64,000 nt of DNA from Phytopseudomonas straminea (GTDB lineage Bacteria > Pseudomonadota > Gammaproteobacteria > Pseudomonadales > Pseudomonadaceae). Every line of letters starts with the position of its first letter. Position 1 is the stretch's first letter. The position numbers and the translations under genes were made by a program. Below are positions 8,156 through 16,574 of this stretch, in pieces. The stretch lies in assembly GCF_900112645.1 (NCBI RefSeq), contig NZ_FOMO01000006.1:62001-126000 (forward strand). Reading direction: 5' to 3'. The notes below the pieces were generated by a model. That model did not search any database. It was not told where the DNA came from and saw only the letters and a list, made by a program, of their open reading frames with translations.

Positions 8156-8545
8156 ATGAACGACGTACTGCTTGCCACTGCCCTGCTGTCCCTCGCCCTT
8201 GGCGCCCTCTCCGGCTTCGCCGTGCTCACCTGTGTCGACTACCCGGAAAAGGCCCGCGCACTGGGCGTGATCAATCCGATGCGCATTCGCCAGGCGCATA
8301 TCGACTGGATAGTGATGGGCACCGTGATGGTCTCCACCGCCCTCGCCGTGCCCGACATGCCGGGCTGGATCTACGCGCTGGTGATGTTCGGCGGCGTGGT
8401 CAATCCGCTGACCTTCGTGCCCATGGCCTTCTCGAAGACCGTGGACACGACGCAGGCGTTTCGCCTGGTATCGCTGGTGTCGTTCACCTCATTGAGTCTG
8501 GGGTTGGTGCTGGCGGCAGGGCATTTCATCAGCACCCATTTCTGA
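8156..8545 (+). CDS. Small four-helix membrane protein, function unknown
   Basis: This 129-residue protein has four hydrophobic segments (about 5-25, 50-65, 70-90, 102-124). The layout (LGALSGFAVL, then NPMRIRQAH before helix 2, and GGVVNP before a third block) is distantly reminiscent of hydroxylaminobenzene-mutase-type proteins (LG..TG..., NPR....H.EG). The likeness is weak and no function is claimed. It follows the nitrilase gene on the same strand and probably shares its transcript. No strong ribosome-binding site is seen. Confidence 0.7.
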   Translation: MNDVLLATALLSLALGALSGFAVLTCVDYPEKARALGVINPMRIRQAHIDWIVMGTVMVSTALAVPDMPGWIYALVMFGGVVNPLTFVPMAFSKTVDTTQAFRLVSLVSFTSLSLGLVLAAGHFISTHF

Positions 8546-8615
8546 GCACAGCGGCGAACGGAGAGCTGCCATACTCGGCGGGCCTTTAACACAGCCCCAA
8601 TGAGCGGACGACACC

Positions 8616-9524
8616 ATGCTGGCCAACCTCTCGGATATCGACCTGAAAATGCTGCGCATCTTTTGTTCGATCGTCGAGGCGGGCGGCTTTACCGCCGCCC
8701 AGGTGCCGCTGAACACCAGCCTGCCGCGCCTGAGCGTTACGGTGCGGGATCTGGAGACGCGCCTGGGTTACACCCTGTGCCGGCGCGGCAAGGGCGGCTT
8801 CCAGCTGACCGAGCAAGGCGCCCAGGTATACGCCGCCGCCCAGGAGCTGTATGCAGACATGGAGCGCTTCCGCCAGCGCCTGGTGCTGCTCAATGCTCAC
8901 CATCCGGAAACGCTGCGCGTCGGCAGCCTGGACAACCTGATCACCCTGGAGCCGGCGCCCCTGCCCTACGCTCTGAGCAAGCTGCGCGAAGCTATCCCGG
9001 ACACTCGCCTGGTGCTACAGGTGCTCACCGCCGAAGGGCTGGAACAGGCGGTGATCAATGGCGACCTGGATCTCGCCATCGGCGTGTTCGATCACCAGCT
9101 CTCGGGGCTGCATTACCTGGAGTTGTTCGGCGAGGAACAGAACCTCTATTGCGGCCGGGGCCACCCGGTGTTCGAACGCGCCGACAGCACGCTTGGCGAT
9201 GCCGATATCTTCACCGCCCAGTACGTCGACCGCGGCCTGGTGGTGGAGAACCGCAAGCCGTTCACCTTTCCGTTCAACAGCGTATCCAGCGCCGCGTCGA
9301 CCGAAGCCGTCGCCTCGCTGGTCGCCTCCGGCCACTTCATCGGCTATCTGCCTACCCACTATGCCGACGTGCTGGTGGCGCGCGGCGTGCTGCGACCGAT
9401 ATGGCCAGCGCGCTTCGCCTACCACGCGACCTGCCACTGCATCACCCGCCAGGGCAGCGCCCGCAGCGCGTCCATGGAGATCTTCATCGACGCGCTGCTC
9501 GACGCGGCGGCGCTCGCCTCATAG
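8616..9524 (+). CDS. LysR-type transcriptional regulator
   Basis: This 302-residue protein has an N-terminal winged helix-turn-helix (about 6-65, with IVEAGGFTAAQVPLNTSLPR and VRDLETRLGYTLCRR) and a C-terminal periplasmic-binding-protein-like effector domain (about 95-295). It follows the permease/nitrilase/membrane protein genes in the same orientation and probably controls them in response to the imported substrate or its product. The helix-turn-helix has VPLNTS where most LysR proteins have a basic-polar stretch such as LNVSQS, a mild variation. Confidence 0.88.
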   Translation: MLANLSDIDLKMLRIFCSIVEAGGFTAAQVPLNTSLPRLSVTVRDLETRLGYTLCRRGKGGFQLTEQGAQVYAAAQELYADMERFRQRLVLLNAHHPETLRVGSLDNLITLEPAPLPYALSKLREAIPDTRLVLQVLTAEGLEQAVINGDLDLAIGVFDHQLSGLHYLELFGEEQNLYCGRGHPVFERADSTLGDADIFTAQYVDRGLVVENRKPFTFPFNSVSSAASTEAVASLVASGHFIGYLPTHYADVLVARGVLRPIWPARFAYHATCHCITRQGSARSASMEIFIDALLDAAALAS

Positions 9525-9567
9525 ATCTGAACGCGAGTAACAAAACGTTGCGGATCATTTTCTAGAC

Positions 9568-9585
9568 GATACAACATAACATTAC
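9568..9585 (-). promoter_or_regulatory. Zur-box-like operator before a peptide/nickel-type ABC operon
   Basis: On the minus strand the site reads GTAATGTTATGTTGTATC, matching the Zur consensus of gamma-proteobacteria (GTAATGTTATA-N-TATAAC) at about 14 of 18 positions. It lies 80 bp before the binding-protein gene and overlaps TACTATAT, a plausible -10 element. It suggests repression of the operon by zinc. The consensus is from memory. Confidence 0.45.
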
Positions 9586-9665
9586 TATATTGCCCGCCCG
9601 TTTTTCTTATCGGGCAGTGTGGCGCTAGCTCCTGCTCGTCAATCGGACTTGCCAAGGATCTGCCC

Positions 9666-11207
9666 ATGCCTCTCAGAACCCGCCCTCACCTTTCACTGCT
9701 CGCTGGCGCCCTCGCCGCCTGGCTGACACTGACATCCGGCCACGTCGGCGCCGAAGATCGCGTGTTCGACGTGGTCGCGCCGTTCGAGATCGGCGGGCTG
9801 GATCCGGCGATTTCCGGTTTCATTTTCCAGCGCATGCAGATCACCGAAACCCTGCTCGAGGCCGATGCCAAGGGTCAGCCACTACCGGCACTGGCCGAGC
9901 GCTGGAGCGTTTCGGGCGACGGTAGGCAGTGGACCCTGTCGATCCGCCAGGGCGTGAAGTTTCATGATGGCAGCGACCTCACCGCAGCCGTCGCCGCTCA
10001 TGCTCTGGAGGCGGCGCGCAAGAAGCCCGGCATGCTGCGTGACGCGCCGATCACCGCGATCAGTGCCAATGGCAATGACGTGGTGATCGCCCTGAGCAAG
10101 CCCTTCAAACCGCTGGCGGCGCTGCTGGCGCACTCGTCCACCAACATTCTGGCCAGCGCAGCCTATGACGCCGACGACAACGTCAAGCAGATCATCGCCA
10201 CCGGGCCCTATCGGCTGACCCTGCTGGAGCCGCCGCAGCGCCTCGCCGCCGAGCGCTTCGACGGTTACTGGGGAACCAAACCGAGTATCGAGAAGGCCAC
10301 CTACCTCGGCGCCGGTCGCGGCGAAACCCGCGCTCTGATGGCCGAGAGCGGTGGTGCTGAACTGGTGTTCCAGCTCGATCCGCCGAGCATCGCGCGCCTG
10401 CAGCGCAACCCCAACGTGCAGGTGCTGATGGGCCCGGTGCCGCGCGTGCTAGTGCTGGCGGCGAATGCCGGCAACGGCGCCACGGCGCCGGTCGAGGTGC
10501 GCCGTGCCCTGAGCCTGGCGATCAACCGCGAAGGCATCACCGCCGCCGTGCTGCGCGCCCCGGGTACTGGTGCGACGCAGATGTTCGCCGACAGCGTGCC
10601 GGCCTGGCATGACGCCAGCCTGCCGCCACTGAAGTACGACCCGCAGGCGGCTCGTGACCTGCTCAAGGCCCAGGGCTGGGCGCCAGGCGCCGACGGCATT
10701 CTGGAAAAGGACGGGCAGCGCCTGCAGCTCAAGCTGCTCACCTACTCCGACCGCCCGGAACTGCCGCTGATCGCCACCGCCCTGCAGGCGCAACTACGCG
10801 AGGTGGGCGTGGATGTGGAGGTTGCCGTGGGTAACGCCAGCGCGGTTCCCGCCGCCCATAACGACGGCACCTTGCAACTGGCCCTGTACGGGCGCAACTA
10901 CGCCCTGGTGCCCGACCCGCTGCTGACCCTGATGGCCGACTTCGGCAACGGTGGCGCCGAGTGGGGCCCGCTGGGCTGGAACAACCCGCAGTTCGACCAA
11001 ACCCTGACCGCCCTGCTGGCCAGCAATGACCCGGCCGAGCAACAGCAGCTGCGCAACAAACTGATGGCGCTGGTGCAGACCGATCTGCCACTGATTCCGA
11101 TCGCCTGGTATCGCCAGTCCATTGCCGTGTCCAAGCAGATCGAAGGCGCCGCTATTGACCCATTCGAGCGCACCTTCGGCCTGAGCACCATGCGGTGGCG
11201 CCCATGA
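9666..11207 (+). CDS. Periplasmic substrate-binding protein of a peptide/nickel-type ABC importer
   Basis: The product has 513 residues and a signal peptide (about 1-30, cleavage near VGAED). It belongs to the SBP family 5 (DppA/OppA/NikA type): EIGGLDPAISG and then LLEADAKGQPLPALAERWSV near the N-terminus, IRQGVKFHDGSDLTA, and GPYRLTLLE. It binds a ligand in the periplasm and delivers it to the two permeases encoded next. Family members carry peptides, nickel chelates or metallophore-metal complexes; the Zur-like site upstream favours a metal complex, as inference. The permease gene overlaps its stop codon. Confidence 0.88.
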   Translation: MPLRTRPHLSLLAGALAAWLTLTSGHVGAEDRVFDVVAPFEIGGLDPAISGFIFQRMQITETLLEADAKGQPLPALAERWSVSGDGRQWTLSIRQGVKFHDGSDLTAAVAAHALEAARKKPGMLRDAPITAISANGNDVVIALSKPFKPLAALLAHSSTNILASAAYDADDNVKQIIATGPYRLTLLEPPQRLAAERFDGYWGTKPSIEKATYLGAGRGETRALMAESGGAELVFQLDPPSIARLQRNPNVQVLMGPVPRVLVLAANAGNGATAPVEVRRALSLAINREGITAAVLRAPGTGATQMFADSVPAWHDASLPPLKYDPQAARDLLKAQGWAPGADGILEKDGQRLQLKLLTYSDRPELPLIATALQAQLREVGVDVEVAVGNASAVPAAHNDGTLQLALYGRNYALVPDPLLTLMADFGNGGAEWGPLGWNNPQFDQTLTALLASNDPAEQQQLRNKLMALVQTDLPLIPIAWYRQSIAVSKQIEGAAIDPFERTFGLSTMRWRP

Positions 11208-12139
11208 TCCGGCTGCTGGGCTTTCGCCTGCTGCAGGCGGTAATGGTCGCCGTGCTGATCGGCGCGCTGACCTTTCTGCTGATGAGCCTGCTGCCCGGTG
11301 ATGCCGCCTACCGCATCGCCGCCGGGCGCTATGGCTACGACATGGTCAACAGCGCCGCCGCTGAAGCGGTGCGCGCCGAACTGGGCCTGGACCAACCGGT
11401 ACTGTGGCGCTTCACCGCGTGGATCGGCGACTTGCTGACCCTCGATCTGGGCAACTCGCTGGTTACCGGCCGGCCGGTGATGGACATGGTCGCCCACGAA
11501 CTGGGCAGCTCCGTGCGCCTGGCGGTCGGTGCCGTGCTGCTGTCCTTTCTGATTGGCCCGCCGATCGGAGTGATCGCCGGCTTGCGCCCGGGTGGCGTGC
11601 TGGATCGCGGCCTGCTGCTGCTCAGCACGGTCACTCGCGCCATCCCGCACTTCGTGCTCGGGGTGATTCTGGTGATGATCTTCTCGGTGTGGCTGATGGT
11701 GCTGCCGTCCGCCGGCCACGGCAGCTTCACCCACACCATCCTGCCGACGCTGACCCTGGCGCTGGGGCTCGCGGCGGTCTCCTCCCGGGTCGCAAGGGAC
11801 GCCACCGTGGCGGTGGCGTCGTCCGCCTACTTCGCTTTCGGGCACCTCAAAGGTCTGAGCGGCACCCAGGTATTCCTGCGCCACGGCCTGCGCAATATCG
11901 GCGTGCCGGTGGTGACCTACCTCGGCGTACAGCTGGTGTACCTGATCGAAGGCGTGGTGGTGGTCGAGACCCTGTTCGCCTGGCCGGGCATCGGCCATGG
12001 CCTGGTGCACGCCATCGTCCAGCGCGACGTGCCCATGGTGCAGGGCACCGCGTTGGCCATGGGGCTGATGTTCGTGCTGCTCAATACCGCCGTGGACCTG
12101 CTCAACCACCTGATCGACCCGCGCCGGAGAACCGCATGA
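11204..12139 (+). CDS. ABC importer permease, DppB/NikB type
   Basis: This 311-residue inner-membrane permease has about six transmembrane helices and the binding-protein-dependent transport signature (EGVVVVETLFAWPGIGHGLV) near the C-terminus. The ATG at 11204 overlaps the TGA of the binding-protein gene in the form ATGA, which implies translational coupling; a GTG at 11195 is an alternative. The family's extracytoplasmic loop between helices 1 and 2 is present (EAVRAELGLDQPVLWRF). It pairs with the next gene to form the membrane channel. Confidence 0.9.
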   Translation: MIRLLGFRLLQAVMVAVLIGALTFLLMSLLPGDAAYRIAAGRYGYDMVNSAAAEAVRAELGLDQPVLWRFTAWIGDLLTLDLGNSLVTGRPVMDMVAHELGSSVRLAVGAVLLSFLIGPPIGVIAGLRPGGVLDRGLLLLSTVTRAIPHFVLGVILVMIFSVWLMVLPSAGHGSFTHTILPTLTLALGLAAVSSRVARDATVAVASSAYFAFGHLKGLSGTQVFLRHGLRNIGVPVVTYLGVQLVYLIEGVVVVETLFAWPGIGHGLVHAIVQRDVPMVQGTALAMGLMFVLLNTAVDLLNHLIDPRRRTA

Positions 12140-12957
12140 GCCTGGAAATCGCCATCGCCGAGGCGGCGCCCGCACCGCGCGCGACCGTCCTTTACATCGG
12201 CCTCGCCCTGCTCGCGGCACTGGTCGCCTTCGCCGTCTGCGTACCACTGTTCTGGGGCGTGGACATCGCCAAGCAGGACTACAGCGCGATTCTCGCAGGC
12301 CAGAGCAGCGCCCATCCGATGGGCACCGATCACCTGGGCCGCGACATGCTCGCGCGCCTGGCCGCTGCAGTGCGTCTGTCGCTGGGCCTGGCGCTAGTCA
12401 GCGTCGCCACCGCGGCCATCCCCGGCGTGCTGCTGGGTATCCTGGCGGCCTGGAAAGGTGGTTGGGTCGACAAGGGTCTTGGGCTGCTGGCCGAGATGTT
12501 CCTGGCCCTGCCCGGCCTGCTGTTGGTACTGCTGATCGTGGCCATCTACCCCGGCTCGTTTCTCGCCCTGTATGGCGCGGTGGCGCTGGTGCTGTGGATC
12601 GAATATTTCCGCATGACCCGCGCCCTGGCGCGCACCGTGCTGGCCTCGCCAGCGGTGGCCGCCTCGCAACTGCTCGGCTTCGGTCCGCTGTACATCGTTC
12701 GTCGCCACCTGTTGCCGGAACTGGCTCCGCTGCTGATGACCATCGCCGCCTTTGGCGCGGCCGCGGCGATCATGGCCATCGCCGCCCTGGGCTTCGTCAG
12801 CGTCGGCGTCAAGCCGCCGACCGCCGAGCTGGGACTGATGATCACCGAGCTGCTGCCGTACTTCGCCGAAGCGCCGTCGGTGATCGCCCTGCCGATCACC
12901 GTGATCTTTCTCATCGTTCTGTCATTGCTGCTGATTGCCGGGGGGCGCAAGCCATGA
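12136..12957 (+). CDS. ABC importer permease, DppC/NikC type
   Basis: This 273-residue permease has a conserved MGTDHLGRDMLARL motif at the end of its periplasmic segment, as in DppC/NikC proteins. The later part contains the cytoplasmic EAA-like loop (ASQLLGFGPLYIVRRHLLPE). It starts at an ATG overlapping the TGA of the previous gene. The shared ATGA overlaps of all four genes point to one coupled transcript. Confidence 0.9.
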   Translation: MSLEIAIAEAAPAPRATVLYIGLALLAALVAFAVCVPLFWGVDIAKQDYSAILAGQSSAHPMGTDHLGRDMLARLAAAVRLSLGLALVSVATAAIPGVLLGILAAWKGGWVDKGLGLLAEMFLALPGLLLVLLIVAIYPGSFLALYGAVALVLWIEYFRMTRALARTVLASPAVAASQLLGFGPLYIVRRHLLPELAPLLMTIAAFGAAAAIMAIAALGFVSVGVKPPTAELGLMITELLPYFAEAPSVIALPITVIFLIVLSLLLIAGGRKP

Positions 12958-14351
12958 AACCACTGCTGAGCACCCGCGCCCTGGAAATCCGTACCGCCAG
13001 CGCGCAACTGGTCGAGCCGCTGTCCATCGACCTGTGGCCAGGCAAGGTGCTGACCATCATCGGCGAAACCGGCTCGGGCAAGAGCCTGTTCGCCCAGGGC
13101 ATCGTCGGCAACCTGCCACCGGGCCTCGCCGCCCACGGCGAGATCGAACTCGCCGGCGGCCTGCGCGAACCCGGTCAGGCCAACGGTCGCCGCGCCACCT
13201 GGGGTCGCGAACTCGCCGTACTGCCCCAGGAACCCTGGCTGAGCCTGGACCCGACCATGCGTGCCCTCGATCAGGTGGCGGAAACCTACCGCTACGTGGT
13301 CGGCAAGAGTGCTCAGGAATCCCGTCAGCAGAGCCGTCAGGACCTTGCGCAGTTGGGCATCGAACAGGCCGAGGCGAAGTTTCCCTTCCAGCTCTCCGGC
13401 GGCATGGCCCAACGCCTGGCCTTCGCCGCCACCCACGCCGGTGGCGCCAAGGTGATGATCGCCGACGAACCCACCAAGGGCCTCGACAGCGCGCGTATCG
13501 GCGAGGTGATCGGCCTGCTGCAGGCGGGTATCGCCGAGGGCGGCGCGCTGCTGATCATCACCCACGACATCGAGGTGGCGCGCCGGCTCGGTGGCGAGGT
13601 GATGATCATGCTCAAGGGCCGCGTCATCGAGAGCGGCAGCGCCGAGCAGGTCCTCGACGCACCGAGCCACGAATACACCCGCCGCCTGCTGAACGCCGAT
13701 CCGGCGCGCTGGCCGCGCGAAATGCCGTCAACGCTGAGCGGCGAGCCGGTGGTGCAGGTGCGCGACCTGGCCGTGGAGCGTGGCGAACGGGTGCTGTTCG
13801 AGGGCTTGTCGTTCGACGCGCGCCCGGGCGAAGTGGTCGGCGTGACCGGCCCCTCGGGCTGCGGCAAGTCGACCCTGGGCGACGTCATTCTCGGCCTGAT
13901 GCAGGCGCGCAGCGGCAGCGTGACCAAGCACCGCGAGGCGCCGCGCGTGGCCTTCCAGAAGCTCTACCAGGACCCGGTGGCGGCCTTCGCGCCAACGGTC
14001 ACCCTGGGCCGCTGCCTGACCGATCTGGTCAAGCTGCATCGCCTCGATGCCAGCCGTATCGACGGGCTGCTGCACCGCCTGCGCCTCGACCGCGGCCTGC
14101 TCGACCGCCTGCCCGGCAACGTCTCCGGCGGCGAGCTGCAGCGTTTTTCCCTGCTGCGCGTGCTGCTGCTCGACCCGGTGTTCATCTTCGCCGACGAACC
14201 CAGCTCGCGCCTCGACCTGATCACCCAGCAGGAGATGATCGAACTGCTGGTGGAAACCGCCCGGGAACGCCGCACTGCGGTCTTGCTGGTCAGCCACGAC
14301 GAGGCGCTGATCGAGGCGGTAGCGGATCAGCGTATTCGCCTGGGCAGCTGA
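12954..14351 (+). CDS. Fused double ATPase of the peptide/nickel-type ABC importer
   Basis: The 465-residue protein contains two complete ABC ATPase domains that are usually separate subunits (DppD and DppF, or NikD and NikE). Domain 1: Walker A GETGSGKS at 37-44, signature LSGGMAQR, Walker B MIADEPTKGLD. Domain 2 (from about residue 260): Walker A GPSGCGKS, signature VSGGELQR, Walker B FADEPSSRLD, and a switch histidine in LVSHDEA. It powers import through the two preceding permeases. The second domain is shorter than normal, with an abbreviated helical region. The start overlaps the preceding stop. Confidence 0.92.
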   Translation: MKPLLSTRALEIRTASAQLVEPLSIDLWPGKVLTIIGETGSGKSLFAQGIVGNLPPGLAAHGEIELAGGLREPGQANGRRATWGRELAVLPQEPWLSLDPTMRALDQVAETYRYVVGKSAQESRQQSRQDLAQLGIEQAEAKFPFQLSGGMAQRLAFAATHAGGAKVMIADEPTKGLDSARIGEVIGLLQAGIAEGGALLIITHDIEVARRLGGEVMIMLKGRVIESGSAEQVLDAPSHEYTRRLLNADPARWPREMPSTLSGEPVVQVRDLAVERGERVLFEGLSFDARPGEVVGVTGPSGCGKSTLGDVILGLMQARSGSVTKHREAPRVAFQKLYQDPVAAFAPTVTLGRCLTDLVKLHRLDASRIDGLLHRLRLDRGLLDRLPGNVSGGELQRFSLLRVLLLDPVFIFADEPSSRLDLITQQEMIELLVETARERRTAVLLVSHDEALIEAVADQRIRLGS

Positions 14352-14366
14352 ATGGGTACGGCGGAT

Positions 14367-15077
14367 TCAGCTCTTGGCTGAACCGCCGTCCGCAGCCAGC
14401 ATCTCGTCGATCCAGCGCACCTGACGCTCCAGCTTTTCATCCGTCTGGCCCTGCTGAGCACGGGTCAGGCCGGCCAGGGTCTTTTGCTTGAGGCGCAGCA
14501 GACGCTGCCACTTGGCGAGAAAAGCCGGGCTGCGGTCTTGCAGCAACAGCGGGCCGAAGTACAGCTCCCGTTCGCTGTAGCACGTCGGCTCGCTGGGCGC
14601 GGCAACGATGATTTCGTAGAAGAAGCGATTCTCCTGCAGCAGCTCTTCATGGCGGATGCGGTAGCCGTTATCCATCAGCCACTGACGCAGCGGCTGTTCG
14701 CCGCCATTGGGTTGCAGGATCAATAGCTCGTTTCCGGCGAGCCGCGTCCTGTCCCGCGCGAGGATGTCGCGAATGGTCTCGCCGCCCATGCCGCAGAAGC
14801 TGATGGCGGTGATGTGGTCGCCAGGCTCGATGGCCGCCAGACCATCGGCCAGGCGTACGGCGATGCGATCACCCAGCTCGTGTTCGCGCACGCTGCGCGC
14901 GACCGCGCGCAATGGTGTGAGCGCTACCTCGCCGGCCACCGCCGCGCTGATCACCCCGCGCTGCATCAGGGCGACGAGCAGGTAGCCGTGATCGGTGCCG
15001 ATATCGGCAAGCCGGGCCCCGGTGGGCACCTGGGCGGCGACGCGCTCAAGGCGTGCGGAGAGTTGGCGTGGGTTCAA
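14367..15077 (-). CDS. trmK: tRNA (adenine(22)-N(1))-methyltransferase family (TrmK)
   Basis: This class I SAM-dependent methyltransferase methylates N1 of adenine 22 in tRNA in characterised relatives. Motif I is ADIGTDHGYL; the catalytic-region motif ISFCGMGGETI and ILQPNGGEQPLRQWL are characteristic of the TrmK family. I place the start at a TTG at 15077 (236 residues), because GAGG lies 6 nt upstream and the protein then begins LNPRQLSARLERV, the conserved N-terminus. Reading from a TTG at 15158 would add 27 residues without a ribosome site. It is convergent with the ABC operon, with only 15 bp between the stops. Confidence 0.85.
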   Translation of the reverse strand: MNPRQLSARLERVAAQVPTGARLADIGTDHGYLLVALMQRGVISAAVAGEVALTPLRAVARSVREHELGDRIAVRLADGLAAIEPGDHITAISFCGMGGETIRDILARDRTRLAGNELLILQPNGGEQPLRQWLMDNGYRIRHEELLQENRFFYEIIVAAPSEPTCYSERELYFGPLLLQDRSPAFLAKWQRLLRLKQKTLAGLTRAQQGQTDEKLERQVRWIDEMLAADGGSAKS

Positions 15078-15184
15078 CGGCGGCCTCGTGGTCAGCGCGC
15101 GTAACCAAGGCTTGGCCGCGCGGCCGGCGATTCTGTCGGCCAACGGCCGGCGAGGCAACTGCCAATGGCACTGCCGTGGCGTAC

Positions 15185-15706
15185 TCAGCAGGCGCGCTGG
15201 CCGCCGATCAGTGCGCTCACACTGAGCGTGCCCACCTGCACACCTTCACAGGTGCGCGCCTCCTCCAGGCATTGCAGGCAGTACTGCGCATCGACGCCGT
15301 GGACACATAACAGGTTCGTGGCGTCCGCATCGAGCAGGATGGCGCCGGCCTTGCGCGAGCGCATGTCCGGCAGCAGCTCGCTAACCACTGCGGCCAGACT
15401 CAGTTCGCTAGCCTCGGCGACGTGATCCGGCCCATTGCTGGAATCCAGGCCGTAATACATGGCGTCGATGGGCCCGACGCTGCTGCGAATGGAGCGGATC
15501 ATCGCGCGGGCCTGCTCCGGGTGCGACAGGTCACCGGTAAAGGTGCGGGTGGCGATATCCTCGCTTTCCAGCACGCTGGTCAATGCCTTCACGCAATGCC
15601 CATGGTCGGCCACCAGCACCACGTCATAGCCCTGGTTGCCATACTGTCGGGCGGCCAGCGCACCCACGCTGTTGTGAGCCCCAAAAACCACGAACGTGCG
15701 ACTCAT
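15185..15706 (-). CDS. Short SDR-like NAD(P)-binding protein
   Basis: The 173-residue product starts with a Rossmann nucleotide-binding strand-turn (FVVFGAHNSVGALAA, a variant of TGxxxGxG) and has the short-chain dehydrogenase pattern up to GDLSHPEQARAMI. It is about 75 residues shorter than a normal SDR enzyme and the YxxxK active site is not recognisable: the region reads DAQYCLQCLEEA, lacking the lysine. It is cysteine-rich at its end. It is likely a non-catalytic or diverged relative. It is divergent from the two-component pair and upstream of trmK on the same strand. Confidence 0.65.
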   Translation of the reverse strand: MSRTFVVFGAHNSVGALAARQYGNQGYDVVLVADHGHCVKALTSVLESEDIATRTFTGDLSHPEQARAMIRSIRSSVGPIDAMYYGLDSSNGPDHVAEASELSLAAVVSELLPDMRSRKAGAILLDADATNLLCVHGVDAQYCLQCLEEARTCEGVQVGTLSVSALIGGQRAC

Positions 15707-15819
15707 GCCTCACCCCACCCAAGAGTTGTGCACAGGCGCAGCACGCCGGCATCGCCTTGTGGGCGGCGGCCACCTTGCCTCGGCGGCCGGTTGGCCGTTG
15801 CGGGCGATGGTCACCCGGC

Positions 15820-15838
15820 AACATTGCCTGAACATTGC
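15820..15838 (+). promoter_or_regulatory. Direct repeat AACATTGC, candidate response-regulator site
   Basis: AACATTGC occurs at 15820-15827 and 15831-15838, exactly one helical turn apart. It lies upstream of a TACTAT -10-like hexamer at 15861-15866. The position suits autoregulation by the OmpR-type regulator encoded next. Confidence 0.4.
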
Positions 15839-15899
15839 GCCGCGTTTTTGCCGGCTCCGCTACTATGTGCAGCTCCGATAAACCGCGCGGTAACGCACC

Positions 15900-16574
15900 T
15901 TGCGAATCCTCCTCGTCGAAGATGACCTGCCCATGGCCCAGGCCCTGCAACAGGCGCTGGGCCGGCACGGTTTGCTGGTGGATTGCGTGCACTCGCTGGC
16001 AGCGGCAGGCGCGACCCTGCGGCTGAACGTGCATGACCTGTTGATTCTCGACCGTGGCCTGCCCGATGGCGATGGCGTGGGTTTCATCGCTACCGCCAGG
16101 CGGCTCTGCCCGGCGCTGCCCATCGTGCTGCTCACCGCCCGCGGCGAGATCGCCGAGCGGGTCGACGGCCTCGATGGTGGCGCCGACGATTACTTGGTCA
16201 AGCCGGTGGCGGTCGACGAGTTGCTGGCCCGGGTACGGGCGATTGCCCGGCGCCCGGCCACCATGGTTCTGCCTACCGCGACCCTTGGCGCGCTGTCGTT
16301 CGATTTCAGCGCCCGCGAGGCCATCGTCGATGGCCAGGCGCTGCCGTTGCCACGGCGCCAGCTGTTGATTCTCGAGGCGCTGATCTACCGCCAGGGTCGC
16401 ACCGTACTGCGCGAGAACCTTCACGAGGCGGTGTATGGTCTGGCGGACGAGATCCAGTCCAACGCCCTGGACGCCCACGTGTCGCGGCTGCGCCGGGCGC
16501 TCAAGGACGCCGAGACCGGCGTGGAGATCGCGGTGATCCGCGGCGTCGGCTACCTGCTCAAGGAAAGCCGATGA
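15900..16574 (+). CDS. OmpR/QseB-family response regulator
   Basis: This 224-residue DNA-binding response regulator has a receiver domain (1-115) with acidic pocket EDD at 7-9, phosphoacceptor D51 in LILDRGLPDG, T79 in LLTA, and K101 in LVKP, followed by a winged-helix DNA-binding domain ending IRGVGYLLK. The frame begins at a TTG codon, since no ATG is available before the conserved RILLVEDD. The histidine kinase gene overlaps the end by 4 bp. The type is that of QseB/PmrA-like regulators, often linked to envelope or metal stress; the stimulus is not known. Confidence 0.88.
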   Translation: MRILLVEDDLPMAQALQQALGRHGLLVDCVHSLAAAGATLRLNVHDLLILDRGLPDGDGVGFIATARRLCPALPIVLLTARGEIAERVDGLDGGADDYLVKPVAVDELLARVRAIARRPATMVLPTATLGALSFDFSAREAIVDGQALPLPRRQLLILEALIYRQGRTVLRENLHEAVYGLADEIQSNALDAHVSRLRRALKDAETGVEIAVIRGVGYLLKESR

